From NCBI GenBank assembly GCA_018894105.1, contig CM032128.1, positions 30,279,299 to 30,343,298 of the forward strand: DNA of 64,000 nt, in the 5' to 3' direction. The number at the start of each line of letters is the position of its first letter. Position 1 is the stretch's first letter. The DNA comes from Jacaranda mimosifolia (Eukaryota > Streptophyta > Magnoliopsida > Lamiales > Bignoniaceae). Below are positions 10,986 through 22,755 of the stretch, in pieces. Below the pieces are notes generated by a model that was not told where the DNA came from, ran no database searches, and was given only the letters and a program-made list of their open reading frames with translations. The translations under genes and the position numbers were made by a program.

Positions 10986-13313
10986 GAAAATATGAACAAT
11001 AATGCAATTTGCATGACATATTTTTTGGCCCAAAAAATATTGAAATTTAAATAGAAGGCCTAAGTGAAAAGATTAAATTTAAGACACAAACAGATCATAG
11101 TTTTAAAATATTCAGAATAAAAATAATACAAATTTCAAATTTTTAGAATTGTAACATATGATTGCCCCACAAATGACAAAAAGGATAAAGAGAACACATA
11201 ACGAATGTCGAATTATTCGACAATGACAAAAGGCCAACTTACTCAGTCGTTTTCTATTTCCTTCTGTATCTAAATTTGGGTGGCTGGTTTCCTAACCACT
11301 CTCTTGGGTCAGGTGAATAGTATTATCTATGGAAATGTTTCCATTTTATCGAAAATAAAATTTAATATTGTATAATTTTTTAAATATATATTTCACTTTT
11401 CTAAATAAAATTTCAATATTGTATAGTGTTTCCATTTTTTTAAATATTGTATAATTTTTTAAATAAATATTATAAATGTCTCACGAGTTTTTTTATTTCT
11501 AAATTATTTTTTATATATTAACCAAATAACTATTTATAAATAATTTACTTTTTTCTCAAATATTTTATATATAATATTAAATAATTAGTATATGTTAATA
11601 ATTAATATTTTATTAAGTTGAGCTTGAACTCAAGCGAGTTCGACCCGATTAATTTGAAGCTAATGAGCTCGAGCTCGATCTTTAATAGAAGGTTCATCAA
11701 ATTCAAGCTCAAGCCTATAATTTATGTTGAGCTCGACTCATTTATATTCTTAGTCACCATCTTCATCTTCTTTTCCCAAAATCCTGTAGCCCGTCCGTCC
11801 ATCAATCGATCGGCATCTTCATTCACATCCATATAATAAATAATAAGCCACTCCATTTATTGTTTTTATAAATAATTAAAAGAATTATGAAAAAATACTG
11901 ATGACAAACCATAATTTCATTTAACAATCCTTTGTTTTTTAAATACATTACCACATGAACTATATACTTAACTACATTAATGCAATTTACTTGCACTTTA
12001 TTTTTCCCCAAAGCCACAAATAAACTGAAGATCACAAGCGGCATTCAAGCAATTCCATTTTCATGAAAAGGGTACTAGAGACAATTCACTTGTGAATTAA
12101 GGCATTATCATATTATTTATTATATATATACATATTAGGTACATTAAACAAATAAATAATAAGAAATTCATCCACCTAAATATTCGGGCACCAAATTCGA
12201 TCATTCATTATTGGTAGAAGATCTGTTATTTTCGGGGAGAGATCCGAGTACAACGTGCTAAAGCATATGCACTGTTGTACTTTGTACCCATACGAGGTGG
12301 AATCTACTAACCAGGCACGGAACAAAGACAACTTCCCTAGTTCCCTATTTTCCATTTTTATTTTTTAATAGGAAACAATTGTTTAATTCTTTCGAGAAAG
12401 TCCTTTCCTACACATTTTTAGGATCTAAAATTCAGCTTATGCAGATGTTTCTGTAAACATTTGTGTCTCGAAAACAAATAGATTTGTTTTCTACTGGTAC
12501 TCTTAAATTTTTTTTCATTATGACATCAAAATACATTAAATTGAATCATTAAGTCGAGCACTTTAAATTTGTCCAATTTACATTCATATTACAAAATATA
12601 TAATACTCAAGTTATTTCATAGTGTAAGAGATTTTTTTTTTTTCATTTTTACAAATATTCAATTTTAAATAAGTGTTGAATAAATCACAGACTCTGTTTA
12701 TGATACGTATTATTATTCCATAACAAAGAAATTAAGGATACAATTCATAAGTTGCTTCTACACCTTGAGACGTATTTTTGTAATAATTTTTTTCATTTAT
12801 ATATATGCATATCAAAAAATTGGTCAGAGTCGAACTCTTGGTCTTACATGTTATATGCAAGATTTATATTATTGGTTAAATAACCGCACACACGCTAGAG
12901 TTCTTTAGGTTTCATCTAACCTTTAGATATTGAGTATATCAAAAAATTGAAAATTATAAAAAAAATTGAAAAATAAATTACTTTTGTTTTTTTAGAAAAA
13001 AAAGAATAGATAGACTGTGCACGTGATATGGAAGAAGTCTAATGGAAGAGATTTCTAATTTGCACGTTCATGCAAGACAACCCGGGATTGACGCTTTTGA
13101 TGACGTGCGACAATAGCGTCATTAGGATTGCGTTGGATTAGATTCAACGGTCCGGATTTCAATCTGAGCCGTGAACCTTCGGATGATATTGCCTTTCTAT
13201 TCTATCATTCGGCGTTTCTCAAAGTTCACGTGCTGGCAACGCGTAGGGTTGGTGGACTGTAATGACTTTGTGATATATTTTTTTAAATTTATTCACATGC
13301 ACATAAATCTATA
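10986..13313. other. AT-rich intergenic DNA, no gene seen
   Basis: Both strands were read without finding a convincing exon, RNA gene or bounded element. The open frames are short and of AT-rich composition. A stretch near 12826-12900 resembles a promoter-box-bearing SINE remnant only weakly. Confidence 0.5.
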
Positions 13314-13726
13314 CAGGAGTGTAACGGATATTAAACGGATTAGATATACTATTTTCATATTCGAATCCGTTTAACTTTTCGAATATTCAGGTACGGATAC
13401 AGATTTGACGGATATTTAAAAATGATATCCAAATTCGTATATGTTGGATATCGATCAGATTTGGATATATTCGTATTCGATTATAATTATTCAAATGCAT
13501 TCATATTTTATTAAACTTATCCGTATTTGAATCATTATTTTATATTCATATTTGATACTAATTATTTAGATATCTATTTATGAATATCTAAATACATGAA
13601 TCTATGAACCTATAACAAATACATATTTTAATTAATAGGAGAAACTATATAATTTCATTAAAACGAAAGCAATCAAACAAAGAACATAATTTCCAATTAA
13701 TTAACTCTATAATTGATTATTAGTAC

Positions 13727-13784
<58 letters not shown>

Positions 13785-14170
13785 CATTTAAGTATATTAA
13801 TTATAAAGTCAACCAACAATAATTACGTTAATTAACTTCATTCTTCAGTTTTTTCTCTATATTACAATAATTGTTTAAATTTATTCTTTTTTCTTTTTCA
13901 ATTCTTCAATTATAATTTATATATATATATATATACACATATATGGATTATGAGATTTTTATTAAATAATATATTATTTAATAAATATATATTCGGATCG
14001 GATATTAAACGGATCAGATACGCGTTTACCATATCCATATCCATTTATAATCGGATATCTACTAATCGAACATGGATAATATCCACTTTAAACGAATGCG
14101 GATAAATATTGTATAAACGGATACGAATGCGAACGGTAAATAAATTTTCGAATATTTATTTACAACCCTA
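13314..14170. mobile_element. Non-autonomous hAT-type element (857 bp)
   Basis: The ends are CAGGAGTGTAA and TTACAACCCTA, a short imperfect terminal inverted repeat. The element is flanked by a perfect 8-bp duplication, AATCTATA (13306-13313 and 14171-14178); an 8-bp duplication is the mark of hAT transposition. Both subterminal zones are crowded with GGATAT/ATATCC motifs in both orientations, as expected of transposase-binding repeats. It has no transposase frame. An (AAT)n microsatellite sits inside at 13729-13782. A related copy lies at 62910-63743. Confidence 0.85.
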
Positions 14171-14715
14171 AATCTATACAATGATATACCTGCAATAATC
14201 TTTTGATTACAATTATGCACTTTCGACAAAATTCTGAATTTTTATAATTTATTTTAGAAGATATATAGAATAATTTCATTTATTGCTTAACATTAATTAT
14301 GAATGTTCTAATTTTTATTTATTTATTAAAACATGCTAATTAATGACCTTTTAATGCATTCTTTCAATCAATTCACATAAATAAATCTGTACAATGATAG
14401 TTGCTTGATTTAGAGGTTTGACCAAAGTTTAGATTTTGAGATTTTAAAATTTTTAAAATTATTTATGTTAATTTTATTGATTTTTTAACATTTATATTAT
14501 TATATAAAAGAATAGAGTCTTTGGACCACATTTATGCAACTTTTATTAAATCCTAAATTTTTTTAAATTTATTATTTCAAATTTATTTTGAATGGCTTAA
14601 TTAATCGATTAATATTAGCTATCAATTAATTTCTTGTTAATCATCAAAACATGTGAATTAATCAAATTTAATGATGTTTTAATTTATTCTTTAAATGCAT
14701 TCACGCACAAATCAA
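14171..14715. other. AT-rich intergenic DNA, no gene seen
   Basis: This short spacer between the hAT element and the Helitron is AT-rich and has no recognisable coding or RNA feature. Confidence 0.5.
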
Positions 14716-17250
14716 TCCATACTACTATTATATAACACAACGGTATAGAACCCACAATTATGCAATTTTGATTACACTTTTGGCCGAATGGCAAATTCTT
14801 AGAATTTTGAATTTTTTAATTCAATATACCATTATATAGCACAATCGTGTGAGACCCACAATTATGCAATTTTGATTACAATTTTGGCCAACTGGCAAAT
14901 TCTTAAAATTTTGAATTTTTTAATTAAATTCAAAAAGATCATTAATTGTTGGTTGTTAAATTTGATATTATTTATTTTGTTTTAAAGATATTTATTCTTA
15001 TTTATATTTAATTGATATGGATGTATTATATTTGAAAAAAAAAAAATATCTTCATTAGATAAAGGATTTCATTTTTGAGTTCTCAATTGATGAATCGAAT
15101 TTGATATTATATCTTTCATATCATTGATGAGATAATGTCATATACGTTTAGATGGGTTAAAACTCTTCTATACATGCACATGTGTAAAGTAGTGGAGTTC
15201 AAATATAATTTGATTAATAAAAACACATCCAAGTTGCAAGTATTTCTCATCAAATCTTTTAAGCATCTCACAAAGAGCATAGAGCTTCACATTCGCAAGC
15301 TCCCATTCCATAGGTGGTTCGTGAAATTGCACAGGATTTCAAGACTAATTTTAGGTTCAAACGTCACACCATGCTTGTGCTCCAGGAAACAATTGACGCT
15401 AATCTAGTGGGTCTCTTTGAATATACCAATTTGTGATATCTTCACTCCAAGAGTTTTACCATCATGCCTAAGAATATTCAGTTGACCAGACACATTCATG
15501 GTGAGCGTGCCTAAGCAGAAGAGTAGATACATTGGTGTGGTGGTGGTGGTGGTTTTAGTTAGTGTTATCTATTCTGATTCCTCTTTTTGATATGCTCTGA
15601 GGGGAGAGCACAAACAATTTGTTGGATTTTGAATTTGGCTCTCTGTAAATTTACAGATTATCTACATGAATTTCAATAGTGTTGAGAAAAAAAAAAAAAA
15701 AAAAAGGTCTTCCAATCTATTCAACTAACTTTTGACATATTTAATTTTCTATGCTTTTTGGAATAGATTATTGTTCTCGAGTTCAAGTTAGTATCTACCT
15801 AATTTTTTATATTTTACTATAATTATATTATTATTCAATATATAGAAGTTCCATTAATTTTTGATATATTTAATTTCGTAGGTTTTTTGGAATAGATAAT
15901 TCTAAAGTTTAGGTTAGTCATTGTATACTAAATTGACAAGATAATATTTTTGTAATTAATTAATTAATTTTTTTATTTTATAAAATATTTTGTTATAGTC
16001 AGTTAAATAATATGTGTGTATAAATTGATAGACTAAGCTAACTATTTCATTTTGCATAGGTTAAATTTTTTTGCATTGTTGTGCGTATTGAGGAAATTGA
16101 TGCTAATAGAATATTGTACGAGACATGCAATCATTGCAAAAAATGTTGTACATATTCGTATGGAAAAACGGTGTGCAGCAATCGTAATGATGTTGTTGAT
16201 GCACCTATCAGATAATCTTTTTTTAACTTTATATGTATTTATAAAATTTCAATAATTTATTTTATGCAAACAAGTTATTCTATGAATGCGGGTTTCTTGT
16301 TCATTTAAGAGCAAAAGATAGTAATGGTGCAATTTACTTGAAGTTGATGAATAAACAAGCCAAATATATGTTCTGTAATCAAGCTATTTATTTCAAGAGT
16401 CTGCAAGAAAAGGTATTATTATAGTTATATTTATAGCAAAAATAATATCACAATCATTCTAACAATTTTGATATAATAATTATTTCATAGGAAAATGGTA
16501 GAAAACCATTACTGGAGCATATCAAATCTTTCCAAGATCGTGCATTCACATTTATCATTCCCATTCAATCAAAATTTGAGAGGCCAGATGTTTGTTGTAC
16601 AGTGAATTTTGTTTTAGTTGTTGATTGGTCTAAAAATACTTCTATCTTCCACAAAGATTATCTGTTTTAATATATAAAGTGTTAAGTATTATTATTATTT
16701 TAAATTGTTAAAAGTATATATTTTTTAAATGTTCACCATTCAATTTTATATTTATACTTGATTTATTGTCATTTAATAACGGTGATGGTGCTTTTTTTTA
16801 AAATATTTTGAACACAAACATCTTTTTCTTATTTGCATGTCTATCCTTATACATATTACAACGAATATGAAATTCCATTCTTTATTGATATTGGTCTTGA
16901 TATATTGTAAATTGATAGAAAATGTCTTCAAATTATATAGATAAAAACATTTATGCATTAAATCTCACTTTTATGTAAAATGAGAAGGACTTATATACAT
17001 TATATTTTTTGTTTTTATTAATTTGAATAAAAATTATTTTTTACCAAACCTAAACAATGGAAAAATTCCTAACTATTTCAAAGTTAGATTTTCAGAAAAA
17101 TATTTGTAAAGTTACATATGTATTATTAATTATTTAAATTAAAGTTAATTGAATCTTTTCTAAGAGAAGATAAAGGTACATATTATTCATTAAGAACTTA
17201 AACATTAAAAGAAAAAAGTAAAATCCATGCATAGCACGGGGACATGCTAG
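14716..17250 (+). mobile_element. Helitron (non-autonomous, 2.5 kb) carrying an RPA1-like fragment
   Basis: The proposed 5' end is TCCATACTACTATTATATAACAC after an A. The 3' end is GCATAGCACGGGGACATGCTAG before a T, with a short hairpin-forming segment just inside the terminal CTAG. Insertion between A and T, TC at the start and CTRR at the end are Helitron rules. A second 5'-end-like segment follows about 105 bp inside (near 14821), so the left end may be doubled or nested and the exact start is uncertain. The interior holds broken exons resembling the C-terminal DNA-binding domain of RPA1 but no Rep/helicase. Confidence 0.65.
16060..16640 (+). pseudogene. RPA1-like C-terminal OB-fold/zinc-finger fragment in Helitron
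   Basis: Three exon-like pieces are visible. At 16060-16207, after a TTTGCATAG acceptor, the frame reads VKFFCIVVRIEEIDANRILY, then a CNHCKKC zinc-knuckle-like motif and DVVDAPIR. At about 16274-16411 it reads FLVHLRAKDSNGAIYLKLMN. At 16492-16630 it reads ENGRKPLLEHIKSFQDRAFT and onward. The order and motifs resemble the ssDNA-binding C-terminal domain of replication protein A subunit 1, a protein often carried by plant Helitrons. The first donor lacks GT and the second piece does not join in frame, so it is dead. It could derive from a host RPA1 gene or from an autonomous Helitron. Confidence 0.6.
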
Positions 17251-19965
17251 TTCTTCATATTCCACAACATATTTAAATACAAATTATCTTCAAACATAAT
17301 ATTAATAAATTGAAAATATTATATTATTTTATTTAATTAGTAATACATTTTGTTTCTTTAAATACTAAAAATAATTATGGTTCATTTTTAATCACATGAA
17401 ATAAAATAAATATTATTATAAAATAAATTATTTTAATATTAAAATTCTTTTTAGTGCATCACACCGAGTACATGTTAGTACATATATATATATATATATA
17501 TATGAATAAGAAATTTTTTAATCAAAATTGATGTAGCATATGCAAATGTAAGATGTGTTTCAATTAAAATATTAAACATCCCTTCAAATTAGATAAATTT
17601 TAAAAAATATTATAGAAATTGAACACGAAGTGTATCACCTAAAATGCACTTATTCTCCTTTTATCTTTTTATTTTTCTTAATTTTTTGTTTAATATTGTT
17701 TACTTGGATGGTTTCTTTTTAATTCTATTATTATTTCATTAGGCGATTTACTAAATATAATTTCTTTGAAGTTTCTCCTCTCATCTTGCAACGATTTGTA
17801 GATATTCACTGAAATTTTCTATTGTTTTTCTATCACCAATTGCTTAAGATTTTATATTTATCAAAATTTATATATTATAGTTTTATTAATATTTTTATGC
17901 ATCTATATACATAATTAATAAGTGTAAATATGAATAATTACTTTTGAAGTAATAAAAACATTATGATTGATAACAAAGATACATAGAAATTATTTTTCTT
18001 TTATTTTACCTAAAATATAATTATTTTTATTATCACGATCATAATTCAAATGACTTGATATAAGTTTTTGTCAATTTATCATATTCAAAATTAATATATA
18101 AAATTTAAAAGTACCATATCATTTTGAAGAGAGGGGATAAGCATGATTTTGAAAATATCATTTATAATTGAAGGACACCATTTTAGCATTTTCATCAAAA
18201 TAATTATTTTTAATATTTCCCTAATTTTCTTGCAAATTTCAACCTTTTCCCTCTTTTGTGTTTCCAATTGTACTATTTCTATTACGCTCTCATTACTACA
18301 TCTTATTTCCTTTTAGGTATCATTGTAATTTTCATATGTTCATTTCGCTTTAAACAAGGTGCCGCCCTCTTCCGTGGTTTCAGCTCACAATATGAATTAG
18401 CAGTATACTTATATCATTATGTTATTGTGTTCCATTCCAAGTGGCTCTTAAGTCTTAATTAATTTTTGGATTTTTGGTATGTTGCATTCCTAAATTATAG
18501 CCCCACTAGTACTTTGTACTCTAAAATTATAAAATTGGCAGATTGCAGTATGAAATCAATCTTTTCTTGACAAATAGGACTCCAACCACCTTTCCGGCAA
18601 AATATATGGGTTGTTCAATGTGGCCAAAAGTTTCAATTACGAGTTGGGTATTATAATGCATTAGAAGGTTGACTAGGAATATGCCTAACGGTTGTTGTTC
18701 AAATTACACTGTTTTTTATTATTAAAAGAGAAAAACGTCTAATCGAATTTATAATAGTTTTGATCTATCATACAAAATATTTGTTATAGAATATTTTGAA
18801 ACAAAGTTAGAATAAAATATTATAATATTATGTGAGAAATTTATACCGTTAAGCCACCAACCACTCCACTTGCTGCATATAATGTAAGAGCATTTCACGT
18901 TGCACATGCGTTGCACTGCCCAGTGCCCCCCTCGTGATGACTTTGGTTAATTTGGTCATTTTCTTTGCTTAACTTTGATTTGGACCGCGCTTAATTTTAA
19001 TTAATTACAATTACAAACCCATCATTTTTAGTCCACGTGAGATCCCATCAATAAACTTCACTTTTTAAATTGGAAGCTCAAGTGGATGACGACAGCAGCA
19101 TGACGTTGATCACGCTACGTAACATGTTGTATATAAGCAAATTTAAAATTTTCTATTTTAATTTGTATATTTTTTATTTTAATTTCTGGATAATAATTCC
19201 CCCACCCCCCCGGGGCCCATCATATTCGTTTTCCGTACAGAATTTGAATGATCATATTTGTAATATTCGTTCATGTGCGTTGTGTTTACTCTTTTTAAAT
19301 GTCATTGATAATTAATTGTGTTGATCATTTTTTTTAGCTCTCTTAGTTTTAAATAAGAAAAAAAGAATTTTTTATACCATCTTGCCTTGTGTCAAAGATA
19401 GTTTCCAAACTTTACGAGTAGTCATGACGTACACAGTATGAATATGAATACTGAATTTAATTATAACTATTTTTTGTTACAATTGCAATAATGATTTTTA
19501 CAAATATAATAGCAGCAAGAATTGTATTTATATTGATACTATTGATGATCACTATTGTTGATAACCTATTGACATTAAATTTTTTTTCACAAATTAATAG
19601 TGGCAATGAAAGCTGACACTAGGTTGTCACAATACAATTATCACTAATTATCAGTAATAACAATTATTAGCTTTTATAACTATTAAATTATATGTCAAAA
19701 AATAAAAATTATTCTTATTTTAAAATATTATTAATGACATAATAAAAATTAGTGATAATTTTTATATTATCGCTACTATTAAATTATTTTTGTAGTGAAT
19801 CGAATATTACTAGTTACTACTTTGGTATATAACAATACTTGGTATTTTATTACTTCTTTTCCTATAGCACATTTCTTTTTTTTCCCCCCTTTTTTAGCTT
19901 TATTATTTTGTATAATTAGTAAATTCATTTCAAAGGGCTACAATTTTAAATTATCTTTTCTCATC

Positions 19966-20006
<41 letters not shown>

Positions 20007-20022
20007 AATCCCATGAGAGATT
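17251..20022. other. AT-rich intergenic DNA with a (TTA)n tract
   Basis: No gene was recognised on either strand. Landmarks are a (TA)n run near 17485-17505, a C/G-rich island at about 19200-19217 and a perfect (TTA)n array at 19966-20006 just left of the TRIM element. Frames here are short and lack codon bias. Confidence 0.5.
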
Positions 20023-20371
20023 TGTTAGTGTTCCACATTGGTGAAATAAATAAATTGTAATATCTATATATGATTTTGGGCAATCTTTACATCTTGAGCT
20101 AGCTTTTGGGGTTGAGTTAGACCCAATGTTCATTCTTTAACATGGTATCAGAGCCACCCATACCCGATGTTGGGTTAGTCAATGTTTGTTGGGTCACCTA
20201 TTTCATATTATTTCATGCTTCAAATGTTTATTTCTAGGCGTGCGCGGAGTGTGTTAGTGTCCCACATTGGTGAAATAAATAAGTTGTGATCTCTATATAT
20301 GGTCTTGGGCCATCCTAACCTCTTGAGCTAGTTTTTGGGGTTGAATTAGACCCAAGGTCCATTCTTTAACA
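20023..20371 (+). mobile_element. TRIM retrotransposon (349 bp) with two 120-bp LTRs
   Basis: The left LTR (20023-20142) starts TGTTAGTGTTCCACATTGG and ends CTTTAACA. It is followed directly by TGGTATCAGAGCC, a primer-binding site matching initiator-methionine tRNA. A 109-bp internal region leads to the right LTR (20252-20371), which starts TGTTAGTGTCCCACATTGG and has the same end. Flanks are AGATT and AGGTT, a 5-bp target duplication with one change. There is no coding capacity. Size and layout fit a terminal-repeat retrotransposon in miniature, a family mobilised in trans. The two LTRs have diverged visibly, so the insertion is not recent. Confidence 0.9.
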
Positions 20372-20783
20372 AGGTTAAGAGGTATAGGTTAAATGACTTC
20401 ACATTTACATATATACGCATATATAACCGCAATATTTATATATATTGATGACCTAGTAATTAATTAGATAAGTTACAGAGCCAAAATCGCAACATTTAAG
20501 TTAGTCAAGTTCTCTTAAATTAGCAATTATGCAAATTATTAGATATATATATATACACACACACTAAATAAACTGTATAAGTAGTATATTGTTACTTAAT
20601 TAACTAACTAGGTTGAAATATTTTTAGAACATGACTAACGTTTGATGTTGTAATGAATGACGTATGATGTCCATTTGGCTACAAAAAATGTGGAAACACA
20701 TGACATGAGACCACATGGATTAGCCGTTTTCGGCGCCGCAGGGGTCGGAATATTTAGGCCTTATTCCACCCCTTAACAAGAAA

Positions 20784-20921
20784 TTAGTCAAAATATTAAA
20801 TTAAACACATTTATCTATTAATGTAATTGTAAGTGTATATAAATTACTGAATTAACATATGGAAGAAATAAGATACCTTATTTTGACCCAAAGATGCAAG
20901 TTGGACCGTGGAGAATAATAA
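20784..20921. repeat. 138-bp direct repeat, unit 1
   Basis: The unit starts TTAGTCAAAATATTAAATTA and ends GTGGAGAATAATAA. It recurs at 21247-21384 with only a few substitutions and equal length. The roughly 325-bp spacer carries a G-run. I see no coding content. Confidence 0.8.
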
Positions 20922-21040
20922 GATACCTCCACATGCAATTATTTTATTAAATTAATTAATCATCAATTAATGATCAAACCACAGTGCAATATATTTTAGA
21001 AAAATGAAAGATATAATTTTTTTTTCTTTTTCTTTTTAGT

Positions 21041-21064
21041 GGGTGGGGGGGGGGGGGTTGGGGG
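21041..21064. repeat. G-run (possible quadruplex or sequencing-prone tract)
   Basis: The plus strand reads GGGT followed by thirteen G, TT, then five G, in otherwise AT-rich DNA. It could fold into a G-quadruplex, and it is also a place where base calling often fails. Confidence 0.7.
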
Positions 21065-21246
21065 ATTGCATATATCAAGTATCAAATTGCATAAGCAAAA
21101 AATTTGAATTGAAGTTCAACTTGTTTTGAGTTGTATAATCTAATATCCTTTCTCAAAATGTAAGGACTTCAACATTTAGGGTTAATTAAATTAGTAGTAG
21201 TAGGGTGAATCCAATGTGGTGCTCAAAGTGAAAGAACGATTAGGAT

Positions 21247-21384
21247 TTAGTCAAAATATTAAATTAAACATATTTATCTATTAATATAATTGTAAGTGTG
21301 TATAAATTACTGAATTAACATGTGGAAGAAATAAGATACCTTATTTTGACCCAAAGATGCAAGTTGGAACGTGGAGAATAATAA
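21247..21384. repeat. 138-bp direct repeat, unit 2
   Basis: This is the second copy of the unit at 20784-20921, in the same orientation. Together they look like a local duplication or the ends of an unrecognised element; their termini lack TG...CA, so they are not obvious LTRs. Confidence 0.8.
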
Positions 21385-21599
21385 ATTATTATGTTCATTA
21401 TCAAATTTTTTTGTGCAAATTTAATTGGATTTTCATATTATATTTTGTAAATAATAGAAAAAAAAAGTGAATAACAAAAAAAGTTGTTAATCTTTCAAAC
21501 AATCACAATTTAAAAAAAATAAAATAAAATTATATATATTTTGATAGACCAAATAATGGCTAGAGTTATAAACTTAAAAAGTTAATAGATGTATTTTCT

Positions 21600-22755
21600 A
21601 TTGAAATAACCATCTCATAATTTTTTCAAATATATCAAAAATGATCTAAGAATATATATTGATGTGGTATGTAAAATTTTTAAAAAGAGTTCGAATTATA
21701 CATATTTATACACACATAATTACAAGTATATGAATATAAAATAAAATTAAACGACATAATTCTAAGATTATAAATATTCAAAAAGTGAAATAAATTTTAA
21801 AAATATTAAAACCAAAAAATAGATCTCATCCTATAAAACTATAAACTTAGATGAGCAAAAAATAAGCGAATTGAAAAATAAATTACAAAATTTAACAATA
21901 AATTAATAACTTGATTCAACAAATGAGTAAAAAGATGCTAAATGTATAACAATTTAAATAAAATAAAAATTAAATGACAAAATTTATCAAAAATATAACT
22001 AATAAAAATTAAATTAAATTAAAAATATTAAGGCAAATAATAAATGTCATAATAAATGAATTGATAACATAAACTAAGTAGTAAACAAAAAAGATATAGA
22101 AATTTATAAATTTAATAGTAATAAAAGCTAAATGATAGATTTTATTTAGGTTGAAAAGAAAATTATAGCACTAAAATCCAAAAAATTCTCTTCCATCATG
22201 TAATATACCTAAATAAACAAAAATAAAAAACAAAAAAAACTAAGGCGAACAATAAAATCAAATAAACAATAAACGCTTTGAATAATGAACTAAAGAAGCA
22301 CACAATGAGATAGGAAAAAAAAAATGCTAGGACATAAAGAGGATACAAAGAATAAAGTGAAAAAAAAATGCTAGAACTTGATAATATAATGAATGACTTT
22401 AGAAAGACTTTATACATAGTGATATAGATATAAATTAGCTATTAAAGATAAGAGAAAATCATAAAATACTTATCAAATTATTGAGTTCAAATGATCAAGA
22501 AATCTTTCATATATTGAAAGTAGAGATAGAAAATATTTTGTAGCTAAAATGCAATTATTTTTTGATATTAGAGATAAATAAAGAATATATTTCTAATCAA
22601 GAAAATGATTTTGAAAAATCAGGTATCTTTAAAAGGAATAAATAATATCAAATTTAATAACTAAAAATCAATTTTTAAATTTAATTAAAAGACTCAAAAT
22701 TTGGTCAAAATTGCACAATTATAGGTTTCACATCGTTATACTATATGTAATAGTA
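21600..22755 (-). mobile_element. Older Helitron remnant (minus strand, 5' part)
   Basis: Read on the minus strand from 22755, the sequence begins like a Helitron left end (ACTATTACATATAGTATAACG). It goes on with segments recognisable, though diverged, in the two Helitrons to its right (compare 22440-22660 with 24720-24930). No 3' terminus with CTAG and hairpin was found to the left, so the left limit is arbitrary. It lies immediately beyond the 3' end of the next element, suggesting serial insertion. Confidence 0.4.

Noticed and set aside
12826..12910. A GAGTTCGACTCTGACC box on the minus strand resembling a tRNA/SINE promoter element
   Set aside because: No cloverleaf, no convincing A box at the right spacing, and no clear target duplication. 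Too weak to call a tRNA or SINE.
13729..13782. (AAT)n array considered as part of a CRISPR-like or satellite structure
   Set aside because: It is a plain trinucleotide microsatellite inside a hAT element; the window is plant DNA with no prokaryotic features.
15135..15407. A 90-codon plus-strand frame inside the Helitron
   Set aside because: No recognisable domain and no sign of splicing or conservation in the other Helitrons. Left as Helitron interior.
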